Positions 42,860 through 52,651 of a stretch of 64,000 nt of DNA are shown here, piece by piece (position 1 is the stretch's first letter; every line of letters begins with the position of its first letter). The translations under genes and the position numbers were made by a program. The notes under the pieces were generated by a model. It did not search any database. It worked only from the letters and a program-made list of their open reading frames with translations, and was not told the DNA's origin. The stretch lies in the IMG/VR virus record IMGVR_UViG_3300043122_000207, positions 1 to 64,000 of that record, one strand, 5' to 3'. The DNA is from a virus.

Positions 42860-43664
42860 GCTTAACGATAGAGTTGATATAAAAGATGGATTTAATAAAA
42901 AGTTTGCCCGTGGAGTATGTTACGAGAAAAATAAAACTCTAAATGGTAATACTTTATTTAATAAATTAGGTGAAAATAAAATCACCTTAGGTCTAGCTCA
43001 GGAAATAGTCGCCTGGTGGACTAATACAGAACCATTTAATGATATTCAAAAATTAGATGAAGAGGCTGCTTTAAATCTTTTGCCAGTAGATACCATTGTA
43101 GATGAAAACCCACAGCTTATTGGGTTTACTCTCTCAATAGACGGTGGAGATGAGAATGTGACTTTACCTGTTAAAAAATATTCCAAAGGTTATTCACTAG
43201 ATGGACTATTACCTTTTAGAATGCTCACAACAGATATAGAAGATACTATGGATATCAATGATAAATACGGTGTGCGTCATACTGATGGTAGTGGTAACAT
43301 TTATTATTATATGAAATACTTTGATAAAATTACAATAAGAAATATTACTGAAGATAATAACCCTGTACCAGATTATCCAGATATTAATTTAAGTGAGGAT
43401 ATGCAGGTTTATGCTATTATTGATTTAGAACTTACCATTGAAAAAGAAGATTTAGCAGAATACTTTGCTCTAACTCAGGGTGGAGTAAACTTTAGAAGAT
43501 ATAATGGTATAACACTTTTTAGAGGTTATCCAGTAGAATGTACTAAGTTTGGAAATCCAATAACAGACTATAGAGGCCTTCTTGCAACTAATAGAATGAA
43601 TATCAAACAGCGTGATTTAGCTGAAGAAGGTAAACAGGAATTACTCTATAGAATCTATGTTTAG
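42852..43664 (+). CDS. Hypothetical structural-block protein, 270 aa
   Basis: The start at 42852 overlaps the previous gene's last codons and follows AAAAGGAGG by 11 bases; an earlier ATG at 42828 lacks a site. The protein is a soluble alpha/beta protein with a KRYNGITLFRGYP-like stretch near its C-terminus. Not recognised; a tail or baseplate component is inferred from context. Confidence 0.5.
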   Translation: MIKLNDRVDIKDGFNKKFARGVCYEKNKTLNGNTLFNKLGENKITLGLAQEIVAWWTNTEPFNDIQKLDEEAALNLLPVDTIVDENPQLIGFTLSIDGGDENVTLPVKKYSKGYSLDGLLPFRMLTTDIEDTMDINDKYGVRHTDGSGNIYYYMKYFDKITIRNITEDNNPVPDYPDINLSEDMQVYAIIDLELTIEKEDLAEYFALTQGGVNFRRYNGITLFRGYPVECTKFGNPITDYRGLLATNRMNIKQRDLAEEGKQELLYRIYV

Positions 43665-43678
43665 GGGGTATAAACTAA

Positions 43679-45511
43679 ATGCCAACTATAAAAATTAATA
43701 ATGAAACTTTAGAATATAATAATATAATTTATGTAGATGCAGTAAATGGTGATGATACAAATGGTGATGGTAGCGAAGGTAATCCTTATGCTAGTATACC
43801 GTATGTGGTGGATAATACCATAACTAACGGTGACGCCATAGTTTTATTGTCTGATATTTTGGTAGAAGATTACCAAACATCCAAATTTTTTGACATCATC
43901 GGTAACCAACATGAATTGCACTTGAATTACCCAACCACTGGATCTATTATGCTCTTTACCAATAACAACACAGTTTCGAATTTTTATAATACAAAATTAA
44001 AGATGACCGGTGCGGCTTGGTCCTATTTCGGTAGAGAAACCAATGTAAATATGTATTTCATAAACTGTGTTCTACACATACCAAATTCATCCCCTGAGCA
44101 ACCATTTGCAGAATATAATTCTTCATGCCAATATCATTTTGAAAACTGCTCATTTGATTTTTATGATTTGTATGGAAGTATTCTTGTTAAAGCGAGTATA
44201 AAAGACTTCATTAATTCGTCATCAAATTTAGTGTCTGGTGAAACACAATTGGAAGGTGTTACATATGATTCTGATTATAATATAACATCAGATGGTTGGG
44301 AAAATACAGGTACTGGATTAAACCCTGATGGTACTCAGGCTCATATTGGTGTTTATGGTGGACCATATGGTTGGGGTGAATGGTCCAATATGAGATTAGT
44401 TAACTTATTATTTGATCCTTTATACCCATTTAAAAATAAAGATACTAATATTAATTTAACTGGTAATATTAAAGAAAAAGATGGATTAAATGAAAGTATA
44501 AGATACAGAATAACTTTAAACGGTGAACAGTTGTATCCAGAGTCTCCATACCCATATTCGATAAGTGAACCAAGTACAGAAGATTATATGTCTACTGCAA
44601 CAGGATATGAAACACCAGAAGGTACTATAAGTGCTAGTAGTGAATATAGTGTAGATTATACGGCATGGGAGGCTTTTAACGATACTCTAATTGATGGTAT
44701 TGATGCGTGGTCTTCAGATGGTGCTTCTGGGTATTTACAAGTGGAACTAAATGACCCGGTGGTAATTAAAGGATACAGTGTATCTGCCAGAAACTATTCG
44801 GATATTATTGCTGCACCAACCGATTGGACATTCGAGGGTTCTGTAAACGGTATTGACTGGGTTGTGTTGGACACACAGTATAATATAAACTCTTGGTTTC
44901 CATCCGAAAAGAAAGAATTTATGATATCAAATAATAACCTATATTACTATTATAGGATATATGTGACAGCAAACACAGACAATACATCTTGGACATCGAT
45001 TGGCGAAATGGAGTTGTTTGGGCCGGGTGAAAAGAAGAAGGGTTACACAGAACTTAAAACCACACCATTTAATATAGATTTAAATTTAGACACAAATAAA
45101 TTTAATGTTGGTAGTAATAATTTAATTATAGAAACCTTAGATGAAAACGACAATATTTTCGAATTATTAAATACCACAATAACCAAAGAAGATAGAGATA
45201 CATTTACCATGAATCATAATTTAAATTATGATGGTTCACCAATACTTACTGGTGATACTGTAATAGACAATTATAAGGGTTTAACACTTTCCAATACAGG
45301 TAAAGGTTCTGCTGTAATTGAAATCCCAACAGAAGGTAAAGCCAGGTTACAAGATGTTTTAGGTATATCTGATATTGTTGAAAGTGAATCTAAAACAGAA
45401 GTTAATGATATGGTTGACCAAGGTTCACTTGATACCGGTACAGTTTATGAGAAAGAAGTGAACACTGATTTAGATATTACCGATTTAAATATAAATGTTA
45501 AATCAACTTAA
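43679..45511 (+). CDS. Beta-helix plus discoidin fibre protein
   Basis: The 610-residue protein starts with a right-handed beta-helix type repeat region: YVDAVNGDDTNGDGSEGNPY, later a GVYGGPYGWG. About 295-450 is a discoidin (F5/8 type C) domain with TPEGTISASSEY, AFND, WTFEGS and ASARNY-like motifs, related to that in the 972-aa fibre on the minus strand. The C-terminus ends TVYEKEVNTDLDIT, shared with the pseudogene at 7615. A host-surface binding role is inferred. It starts after GGGGG; 14 bases separate it from the previous gene. Confidence 0.65.
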   Translation: MPTIKINNETLEYNNIIYVDAVNGDDTNGDGSEGNPYASIPYVVDNTITNGDAIVLLSDILVEDYQTSKFFDIIGNQHELHLNYPTTGSIMLFTNNNTVSNFYNTKLKMTGAAWSYFGRETNVNMYFINCVLHIPNSSPEQPFAEYNSSCQYHFENCSFDFYDLYGSILVKASIKDFINSSSNLVSGETQLEGVTYDSDYNITSDGWENTGTGLNPDGTQAHIGVYGGPYGWGEWSNMRLVNLLFDPLYPFKNKDTNINLTGNIKEKDGLNESIRYRITLNGEQLYPESPYPYSISEPSTEDYMSTATGYETPEGTISASSEYSVDYTAWEAFNDTLIDGIDAWSSDGASGYLQVELNDPVVIKGYSVSARNYSDIIAAPTDWTFEGSVNGIDWVVLDTQYNINSWFPSEKKEFMISNNNLYYYYRIYVTANTDNTSWTSIGEMELFGPGEKKKGYTELKTTPFNIDLNLDTNKFNVGSNNLIIETLDENDNIFELLNTTITKEDRDTFTMNHNLNYDGSPILTGDTVIDNYKGLTLSNTGKGSAVIEIPTEGKARLQDVLGISDIVESESKTEVNDMVDQGSLDTGTVYEKEVNTDLDITDLNINVKST

Positions 45512-45527
45512 AAGAGGTGAAATATAA

Positions 45528-47090
45528 ATGGCATTAACAATGAATGATGTCGTTAGTGCTGGTATGAATGGTGGGGTGTTTATTTCTGATATCACCCCAC
45601 TTAATACTGACGACAATATAGGTAATAAAATTTTTTCAATGGATGGTAAAGTCCTAGATTCCTGTATAACCGATACGCTTAATTTAAAGGTGCATGTTAC
45701 AGCTTTTACAGGTAATTCAAATTACACACCCAAAATTAAAGTTAAAGGTACTGAAGTAACCAGCCTAAATGAAATAGATAATAATGGTATATTTACAGGT
45801 ACCATTAATATAACCATTACAGAAATAGATGAAAGAATAACTGCACTACATGAAGATGGTGCTAAAGATTTTGTAGAAATTGAATATGTACCAAAACCTG
45901 AAATTATAGAAGCTTATTTTACTGGTGGTTATCCAGGTGGTCAAACAGAACTTAAAGAAAACGATACATTTGATATCTTTATAAAAGCAAATACTGAAGT
46001 AGTTGAATTAGAAATAGCAGATGAATCAGCTTTTAAAGGCTTAGTAACTTCAGGTGTTAGTGGTAGTGAGAATACAGTAACTAACTTTATAGCTGACCGT
46101 GGTAATACAGCTGTGGCTCGATATGCTAAGGTAAGAATTAAAGATTCAAATGGTTCTTATTCAGAATGGTTTTTTACTAATTCATTAGGAACTAATGACG
46201 GTGAACACACTGTTATTTTAAATAACATAAGACCAACACTTTCTATTGGTTCTATAACTTATCCAGTTGACCAAGAAGCTATTAAAAATAATGAATCAGC
46301 AACGGTTAATATAGCAGCTAATAACTACAGTGAATTTTTGATGGAACCTATTAATGGAGAACTTGATATTATAGATCCAAATATTTATTCTACTACTAAA
46401 GAAGTTAAAAGATTATCTGGTGATTATAATATAGATACCAATAATTTCAAAATAACTTTAAATAGAATTCAAAATGATTCTTCTATCGCAAAAGAAGGTT
46501 TAGTTAAAATAGTGAATGTTCCAGCAGAGATTACAATTTCTGAACAGAATGAAAACTTAAAAAGCTCACCTACTGGTAATAATAACTTGATTAATTTAAA
46601 TTCCAATCAAGAGTTAATAGAACCACCAACACTACAAGCTGAAGTTGGTACCTGGGTGGAATTAGCTTTCCAGGGTGGACCATATGATTGGACTAGAAAC
46701 CTATCAATAGATGATTCTATTACAAAGGGAACATATAACTGGTCTAATCTATTAGCAAAAGGTTTAAGTGGTATTATAACATCTACAATAACTGGTGAGA
46801 GTGAATATACACTAGCAGGATTTAAAGAAAGAGAATTATCTTTTCCACCATTTACAAGAAAAGTAGATATAGGCACTAATGTTGTAGATCCATATAGTTT
46901 AATTTGTACTGATATGAGTGGAGAGGAATTTAGTTATCAATCAAGTAAATTAAATTCCAGCTGGGGTTTTACTATAGTAGATAGTGATGGGACACCAAAC
47001 CCTAATGGGAAATATATTTATATCACAGACGATAATTGGGTTTATAAAAACTCAGAAGGTTTAGCATATGTTACAATAAAAGAAATATAA
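45528..47090 (+). CDS. Beta-rich virion structural protein, 520 aa
   Basis: The 520-residue protein has an Ig/fibronectin-like look: many short strands with Thr, Asn and Gly, and no membrane segment. No defined domain was recognised. It lies between two fibre genes with short spacing, so a fibre or baseplate role is likely but inferred. The start follows AAGAGGTG. Confidence 0.5.
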   Translation: MALTMNDVVSAGMNGGVFISDITPLNTDDNIGNKIFSMDGKVLDSCITDTLNLKVHVTAFTGNSNYTPKIKVKGTEVTSLNEIDNNGIFTGTINITITEIDERITALHEDGAKDFVEIEYVPKPEIIEAYFTGGYPGGQTELKENDTFDIFIKANTEVVELEIADESAFKGLVTSGVSGSENTVTNFIADRGNTAVARYAKVRIKDSNGSYSEWFFTNSLGTNDGEHTVILNNIRPTLSIGSITYPVDQEAIKNNESATVNIAANNYSEFLMEPINGELDIIDPNIYSTTKEVKRLSGDYNIDTNNFKITLNRIQNDSSIAKEGLVKIVNVPAEITISEQNENLKSSPTGNNNLINLNSNQELIEPPTLQAEVGTWVELAFQGGPYDWTRNLSIDDSITKGTYNWSNLLAKGLSGIITSTITGESEYTLAGFKERELSFPPFTRKVDIGTNVVDPYSLICTDMSGEEFSYQSSKLNSSWGFTIVDSDGTPNPNGKYIYITDDNWVYKNSEGLAYVTIKEI

Positions 47091-47104
47091 AGGTGGTGAT
47101 TTAA

Positions 47105-48187
47105 ATGGCTAACGGTAATTTTGCGGGAGGAACAGGTGTAGAAAATGACCCGTATCTGATTGAGGATGCTGACGATTTAAACGCGATAAGAGAAGATCTT
47201 TCTTCACATTATAAGATGGTTTCCGATATTGATTTAAATATAGAACCTTACAATATAGACCCGGGTTGGGAACCAATCGGTACTGTAACTGATCCATTTG
47301 TCGGGAGTTTGGATGGTGGTTGGAAAAAGATTAAGAATTTATACATCAACAGAAATGACACCATTCAGAGTTTTATCTCGAGTATAGATTATGGCGGCAA
47401 TATAAAAAACTTGGGTTTAGAAAATATTCGTATTGAATGTACAGGTTTTTCCAGCGGCATTGCTTATTATTTAAAAGATGGTTTAATTGAAAATTGTTAT
47501 GTGACGGGTGTCATAATGAATTCAAGTTCAAACACTTATAATCAAGTGAGATGTGGTGGCATGGTATCTTATATGATGAACAATGGGGGTCATATAAAAA
47601 ATTGTTGGGCCAATGTCAATGTGGATGGACCTGGGGAAATCATAGGTGGTTTAGTTGGTGATTTAACATACGGGATTGTGGAAAATTGTTATTCTTATGG
47701 TGTAGTCACATCAGACACATCTGTTGATGTGGGTGGGTTGATTGGAAAAAAAGGTAATGACGGAACATCCACCGGATGTTTTTGGGATAAGGAGGTGTCC
47801 GGTATAGAAGTTTCATCTTCTGGTACTGGGTTGACCACATTAGAAATGAAGACACCACAAGTGTTCATCGATGCTGGGTGGGATCAAGAAGTTTGGTTAT
47901 TAAAAAATAGTGAATACCCCCATATTACCTCTCATTATCTTGTGGTCGGGTCACTTTTAGAATCTGAAGGTATTTTGTATATTTTTAAAAATAATCGATT
48001 TATCGAAACTAATGATTTTCAAAACGAAGGGATGTCATATTTATCCCCAATACTAACACCAGATAATCTAATTAAATACGGTATGGACTATAATATTGAC
48101 GATAATGGTGGTAAAATATTCAAAAAAGAAATAAATAAAGATTTATTAAAATCTATTAAATCAGGTAAATTTTCTTTTAATTTATAA
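47105..48187 (+). CDS. GLUG-motif beta-helix fibre protein
   Basis: The 360-residue protein has the GLUG-type repeat pattern: DLNAIREDL, SDIDLN, FVGSLDGG, IKNLGLENI, IENCYVTG, GGLVGDL and NCYSYG-V, then TGCFWDKEVSG and TTLEMKTPQVF. GLUG repeats form parallel beta-helices in adhesins and phage fibres. It is related to the adhesin pieces at 57594-59939. No signal peptide. A binding or fibre role is inferred. The start follows AAAGGTGGTG. Confidence 0.65.
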   Translation: MANGNFAGGTGVENDPYLIEDADDLNAIREDLSSHYKMVSDIDLNIEPYNIDPGWEPIGTVTDPFVGSLDGGWKKIKNLYINRNDTIQSFISSIDYGGNIKNLGLENIRIECTGFSSGIAYYLKDGLIENCYVTGVIMNSSSNTYNQVRCGGMVSYMMNNGGHIKNCWANVNVDGPGEIIGGLVGDLTYGIVENCYSYGVVTSDTSVDVGGLIGKKGNDGTSTGCFWDKEVSGIEVSSSGTGLTTLEMKTPQVFIDAGWDQEVWLLKNSEYPHITSHYLVVGSLLESEGILYIFKNNRFIETNDFQNEGMSYLSPILTPDNLIKYGMDYNIDDNGGKIFKKEINKDLLKSIKSGKFSFNL

Positions 48188-48212
48188 ATGAAAGAGAGGT
48201 GTATTTATTAAT

Positions 48213-49172
48213 ATGCCAAACACATTTGATGAAAAAGTAATGCAGTCTTATGGGCTTACAACCTCCCCAGAGACTGCAAGACGTTATATGAGAAATTATT
48301 TTAATACTTATAATAGAGTAATGGTTGATTTATTTCCGGCATTTGAATTTAGTTATGTTTTTATAACAAGACCTGAGTTAAATCTTTTCGGTCAATCAGC
48401 CAATAAATCAATTGATTTACCTACTATGGTGAATCACGATAGAGAATTATCAAAGTGGCTTGATTATAAAGCTGATAAACAAAAGGGTTCTTTTCTAACA
48501 CCAATGATTAACCATTTAACTGAGATGTCTGTATCTGATGTTGAGTTTCAATCTAAGACTTCACCTGCTAATGCACACAACATAAGAATAAACTATCCTA
48601 CAAATTATGAAGAGTCTCTAGCTGGTGTACCTGTTAACTTAACATTCCAGGATAATAAGTCTGCTGATATATTGAAACTTTTGAATATCTGGACAACTTA
48701 TATGTCAGAGGTTTCACTTGGTAGAATAGAACCAAGAGCTGAGGATATATTAAAAAATAAATTTGAATCTTCGGTTTCCATTTATCAATTCGTTACAGGT
48801 GAAGATGGCGAAACCATTAAATTCTGGGCAAAGTGGATTGGTTGCTATCCAAACAATTTACCCTTCTCATCTTTTGAGCATAAAAAAATAAGAAAAGAAT
48901 TACAACCTATGTCGGTTTCTTTTTATGCACCTTTTGTAAAGATGATGAGGCCGTCTATATTGGCAGAGTTTAATAAATTAGGAAATCACTCTGTTGTGAA
49001 AAATTTAGATTCTGGGTGGAAAAAATCCAATCCAAAAGATAGGGATATAAATAATTATTTTATGGATACTGTTGCGGTGGTAAAAGAAAACGGTGATTAT
49101 AAATTAAAGTTTTCCAATACAAATAATGATCCAGTTACAATGGCTGCAGGGCCAAACACCACATTGGGATAA
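48213..49172 (+). CDS. Virion structural protein, 319 aa
   Basis: Not specifically recognised. It begins NTFDEKVMQSYGL and is a soluble alpha/beta protein with a Lys- and Asn-rich C-terminus. It sits directly before the baseplate-like gene, so a tail or baseplate role is likely. It starts after AGAGAGGTG. Confidence 0.5.
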   Translation: MPNTFDEKVMQSYGLTTSPETARRYMRNYFNTYNRVMVDLFPAFEFSYVFITRPELNLFGQSANKSIDLPTMVNHDRELSKWLDYKADKQKGSFLTPMINHLTEMSVSDVEFQSKTSPANAHNIRINYPTNYEESLAGVPVNLTFQDNKSADILKLLNIWTTYMSEVSLGRIEPRAEDILKNKFESSVSIYQFVTGEDGETIKFWAKWIGCYPNNLPFSSFEHKKIRKELQPMSVSFYAPFVKMMRPSILAEFNKLGNHSVVKNLDSGWKKSNPKDRDINNYFMDTVAVVKENGDYKLKFSNTNNDPVTMAAGPNTTLG

Positions 49173-49188
49173 GAAAGGAGGTAGAAAT

Positions 49189-51897
49189 TTGAAAGATTAT
49201 ACAATACCAGAGCTTATAGAAAAAGCTGTAGGTGAAATGACAGATAGACACGAAATAGAAGATGATGAATTTCAACTTATGAGTACAAACGGTATGTTAC
49301 TTGATGGGTTAATTGAGGTTGCAGAAAACAGTTTATACAAGATAAATTCTGCTAAAAGAGAAAGATTTTTCGTTACAGCCGAACAAGAAGATTCTCTTCT
49401 AAAACACGGTAGACGTTTTGAGATTGACCCTGATCGAGCGGTACCAGCTAAGATGGATGTAATGCTTATAGTTAGATTAAAAGATGTTATAGATAATGCT
49501 GAACTTGATAGCAATAATATCTATAGGTATACAATCAATAAAGATTCTGAAATAACTATTGGTGAACATTACTTTAACTTAGATTATGATATCAATATTA
49601 GTATTTTTGATTTAAAATCAACATGGGGTGTAACCTCTGCTTATAATATAGATAACACAAATGATTTCAGTGATTTAGAAAACCCCAATATTAAAACTAT
49701 CCGTTTTAAACAAAATGGGGAAGATTATATCGGTATGATTTTAACTATAAGACAATTTAAAAGAGTTACTGAAGAATACACATATATTAGTAATGTAGAT
49801 ACCAGATCTTTTAAAGTACCATACAGTGATCAGCTTTTAGATTTTAATGTATATTATAAAGAAGAAGGAAAAGATTTAGAAAAGATAAATAAAACTATGT
49901 TTTTAGAAGATAGTGGTGAAGTACAAAAAAATATCTTCTATAGACATTTAGATAATAAAGAATTTTTAGTAATGAATAAATACGAATTAGGACACTTCTA
50001 CCCTGAAAGAGGTTCTATCTTTAATATAGAAAAATTTGTGACAAAAGGTAGTGAAGGTAACTTTACATATGAGGGTGGTGACACTAAACTCATAAACTCT
50101 AATGATGATAATTTAGTAGTTAATGTTCATGTATTATCTTCTGCTATTAATGGTAGTGATAAACTCGGGGTAGATGGCATAAGAAGAACACTTGTGGATA
50201 AAAATATAACAAGAGGTTCACTTGTATCGACTAATGATATAGCAAGAACCCTATCTAACTATGATGATAGATATAAGATTATTAAATTTAGAGATGATGT
50301 TGCTTATAGAATTTATAATATCTTCGGTGTTATGAGTGATGATGAAGATAATATAGTACCCACAAATACTTTGGATGTAGATGTTAACTTAACTAACTTT
50401 ATAGAAGAAGATGGAGAATATATGCTTCCTGAAGAACATATAATTTCAGCTGATGGGTATAAGGGTATATTAGAGGACACACCAGATGAAAGACATAAAT
50501 ACATCTATCCTTTTAATATGACATATGATATGAGTGATAACTTTATTACGGTCTTTAGAAAATATATCGATGAATCATATAGAACTGATTACGATTTTAT
50601 TAATTCATTAATACCTGTAACATATATGGTAAATAATATCGACTTTGAAAAAAGATTAAATAAAGATTATAAAATAAAGTTTGAACTAAGAACCAATACA
50701 GCTGAACCTGTGGATTTCTTACACGAGGTTTTAACTAGTGATACACAAACATTTACACCTTCTACTTTAGATACACCACTTAACATAAATAAAGATATTT
50801 TAGATGATGATTCAGCCAGTTTGGATTCAGGTACTGAAGGTACAGATTTTATTATAGATTATGAAAATAATACTATTGAATTCCCTACTGGTACAACTTT
50901 AACAGTTGATGGTTCTACTAGCTATATATTGACATATAATCACGAAGATATAATTGTTGATAAAGACCATATAAGGTGTGCTATGATTGTAAAAAATAAT
51001 GGTATACCAAAAGGTTATTTGGATATGGAAATGGTTAATTATACAGAAGAAGGGGATTTCTATAGTTATGAAAAGGTATTAAACTTTAATTCTATTTTAA
51101 GAGCTGATGGTACAGCAAATATAGATTTAAAAGATATCAATACACATAATGTTATGAGTCAGGATATAAATATAACCGATTGTGAATTCGAACTTTATAT
51201 AATGTCTAAAGACAATATAGTCGATATGAAAGATCCTTTAATAACTATGACAGATTATTCAACTTCAAATATCTTTTCTTTTGATGCACCTATATATGAG
51301 GATATAACATATCTTAACTATCTACAAATAATAAATAACACGCCAGATGAATTGACCTTAAGATTTGTCCCACTATTGGGATACGACTACTTTATGGAAT
51401 TTAATGAAAAAGCAAACCAGATAGTAAACCGTAATGTTCGTAACTTAGAAACCTTATTTGGTTTAATGAAAGATGACTTTGAATATACTTTACTTTTCGT
51501 TAATACATTTGGTAAATCTAGAATTCATAAGATTGGTCTTGATTATATTGATTTAGATAGAACAGATTTAGCCATGTCATTTAGAATGGGAATTAAAAAC
51601 GGTATGACTGTGGAAAAAGACACTATCCGTGATTATATCTGTGATTACTTTGAATCTATCGATTTTCTTGATAATCAAAATTTCCACATCTCAAGATTAC
51701 TAAAAGAATTAAAAACTAACTATACAGAAATAGATTTCGTTGAGTTTTTAGGTGTTAATGGATACAATAATGACCATCAATTAATCTCTTCTAATGATGA
51801 AGATCTTAAAAATGATAGTGTCCCTGAATACTTAAATATTTATAGAAAAATCGTCAACAAAGAATTAGTACCAGACATTGATATTTTATATGTATAA
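49189..51897 (+). CDS. Baseplate-like protein with shared beta module, 902 aa
   Basis: The start is TTG at 49189, after AAAGGAGGT; the earlier frame overlaps the previous gene. The N-terminal 100 residues (IPELIEKAVGEM, then EDDEFQLMS) resemble the start of baseplate J/wedge-type proteins, a weak match. At about 510-580 it has the same TFTPSTLD, IN, DDDSAS, GTDFIIDY, IEFPTGTTLTVDG and HEDI module as the protein at 3707. It is the last and largest gene of the structural block and is followed by a promoter candidate. Confidence 0.5.
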   Translation: MKDYTIPELIEKAVGEMTDRHEIEDDEFQLMSTNGMLLDGLIEVAENSLYKINSAKRERFFVTAEQEDSLLKHGRRFEIDPDRAVPAKMDVMLIVRLKDVIDNAELDSNNIYRYTINKDSEITIGEHYFNLDYDINISIFDLKSTWGVTSAYNIDNTNDFSDLENPNIKTIRFKQNGEDYIGMILTIRQFKRVTEEYTYISNVDTRSFKVPYSDQLLDFNVYYKEEGKDLEKINKTMFLEDSGEVQKNIFYRHLDNKEFLVMNKYELGHFYPERGSIFNIEKFVTKGSEGNFTYEGGDTKLINSNDDNLVVNVHVLSSAINGSDKLGVDGIRRTLVDKNITRGSLVSTNDIARTLSNYDDRYKIIKFRDDVAYRIYNIFGVMSDDEDNIVPTNTLDVDVNLTNFIEEDGEYMLPEEHIISADGYKGILEDTPDERHKYIYPFNMTYDMSDNFITVFRKYIDESYRTDYDFINSLIPVTYMVNNIDFEKRLNKDYKIKFELRTNTAEPVDFLHEVLTSDTQTFTPSTLDTPLNINKDILDDDSASLDSGTEGTDFIIDYENNTIEFPTGTTLTVDGSTSYILTYNHEDIIVDKDHIRCAMIVKNNGIPKGYLDMEMVNYTEEGDFYSYEKVLNFNSILRADGTANIDLKDINTHNVMSQDINITDCEFELYIMSKDNIVDMKDPLITMTDYSTSNIFSFDAPIYEDITYLNYLQIINNTPDELTLRFVPLLGYDYFMEFNEKANQIVNRNVRNLETLFGLMKDDFEYTLLFVNTFGKSRIHKIGLDYIDLDRTDLAMSFRMGIKNGMTVEKDTIRDYICDYFESIDFLDNQNFHISRLLKELKTNYTEIDFVEFLGVNGYNNDHQLISSNDEDLKNDSVPEYLNIYRKIVNKELVPDIDILYV

Positions 51898-51903
51898 TTA
51901 AGG

Positions 51904-51915
51904 TTATATATTATA
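51904..51915 (+). promoter_or_regulatory. Candidate phage promoter, TTATATATTATA class
   Basis: TTATATATTATA followed by ATAGAGAATA lies 7 bases after the baseplate-like gene and about 53 bases before the SSB-like gene. Transcription of the structural and replication blocks can thus be uncoupled. Confidence 0.55.
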
Positions 51916-51967
51916 ATAGAGAATATCAAATAAAATATTTTAAAATCAAAAAGGAGATGATTGAAAA

Positions 51968-52606
51968 ATGGCAAAGAATGATAATGTATTTGTGACAACG
52001 GAAATTTTTAGTTTAACAGAATGGAATAATGATAGTAATAGTAAAAACCTATCAGCAAGATTATTAAACAACAATGGGTTCATAATTTTCTTTCAGGAGC
52101 AGAATCAAGGTAAAGGAGCCTATTGGAATAACAAGGGTAACTTTTGGTGTAGACAGGATGATATGCCGATTCTAGCTAGGATGATTGAATTAGTAGTAAG
52201 AGATATTAAAGAAGGGAACTACTCCAGAGAAAGATACATGAAAGGCTCTAAGAGTGACTTCTATATTCTAGCTAAAGAAAAAAACGGCAGATTATATATT
52301 GCTGCTAAACTGGTACCAAAAGATAGCAATGGAAACCAGGATGATTCTAAAGCACTACTTATTAAATTCCCATCAAATAAAGTATTAGATGATGAACAGA
52401 CTAAAGGATTAATTTTACTTGAAACATTCAGAGATGCTATTAAAAATACCTATGATAGAGTAAACACATCCTTTGATTCTCATTACAAGAAATACTTTGA
52501 GGAAATCAATGGTAGTAGTGGTGGTTCTAAATCAGGTGGATCATCTAAAGGTAAAAGCAGTGGGGGTAAAGAAGACATCGAAAGTGATGATGATTATCCT
52601 TTCTAA
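51968..52606 (+). CDS. Putative single-stranded DNA-binding protein
   Basis: The 212-residue protein has a compact beta-rich N-domain with several aromatic and basic residues. A Gly/Ser/Lys linker (SGGSKSGGSSKGK) and an acidic tip, DDDYPF, follow. This linker plus acidic-hydrophobic end is the hallmark of SSB proteins (DDDIPF in E. coli), which recruit replication partners. An OB fold is not provable by eye. It has its own promoter candidate and strong ribosome binding site, and lies near the DNA polymerase. Confidence 0.65.
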   Translation: MAKNDNVFVTTEIFSLTEWNNDSNSKNLSARLLNNNGFIIFFQEQNQGKGAYWNNKGNFWCRQDDMPILARMIELVVRDIKEGNYSRERYMKGSKSDFYILAKEKNGRLYIAAKLVPKDSNGNQDDSKALLIKFPSNKVLDDEQTKGLILLETFRDAIKNTYDRVNTSFDSHYKKYFEEINGSSGGSKSGGSSKGKSSGGKEDIESDDDYPF

Positions 52607-52619
52607 ATTAAATATAAAC

Positions 52620-52641
52620 CCCGAGGGATTATACCCTCGGG
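52620..52641. terminator. Bidirectional terminator after SSB-like gene
   Basis: An 8-bp stem, CCCGAGGG/CCCTCGGG, with a 6-base loop is followed by ATTATTTTTTTT, between convergent genes. Confidence 0.9.
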
Positions 52642-52651
52642 ATTATTTTTT

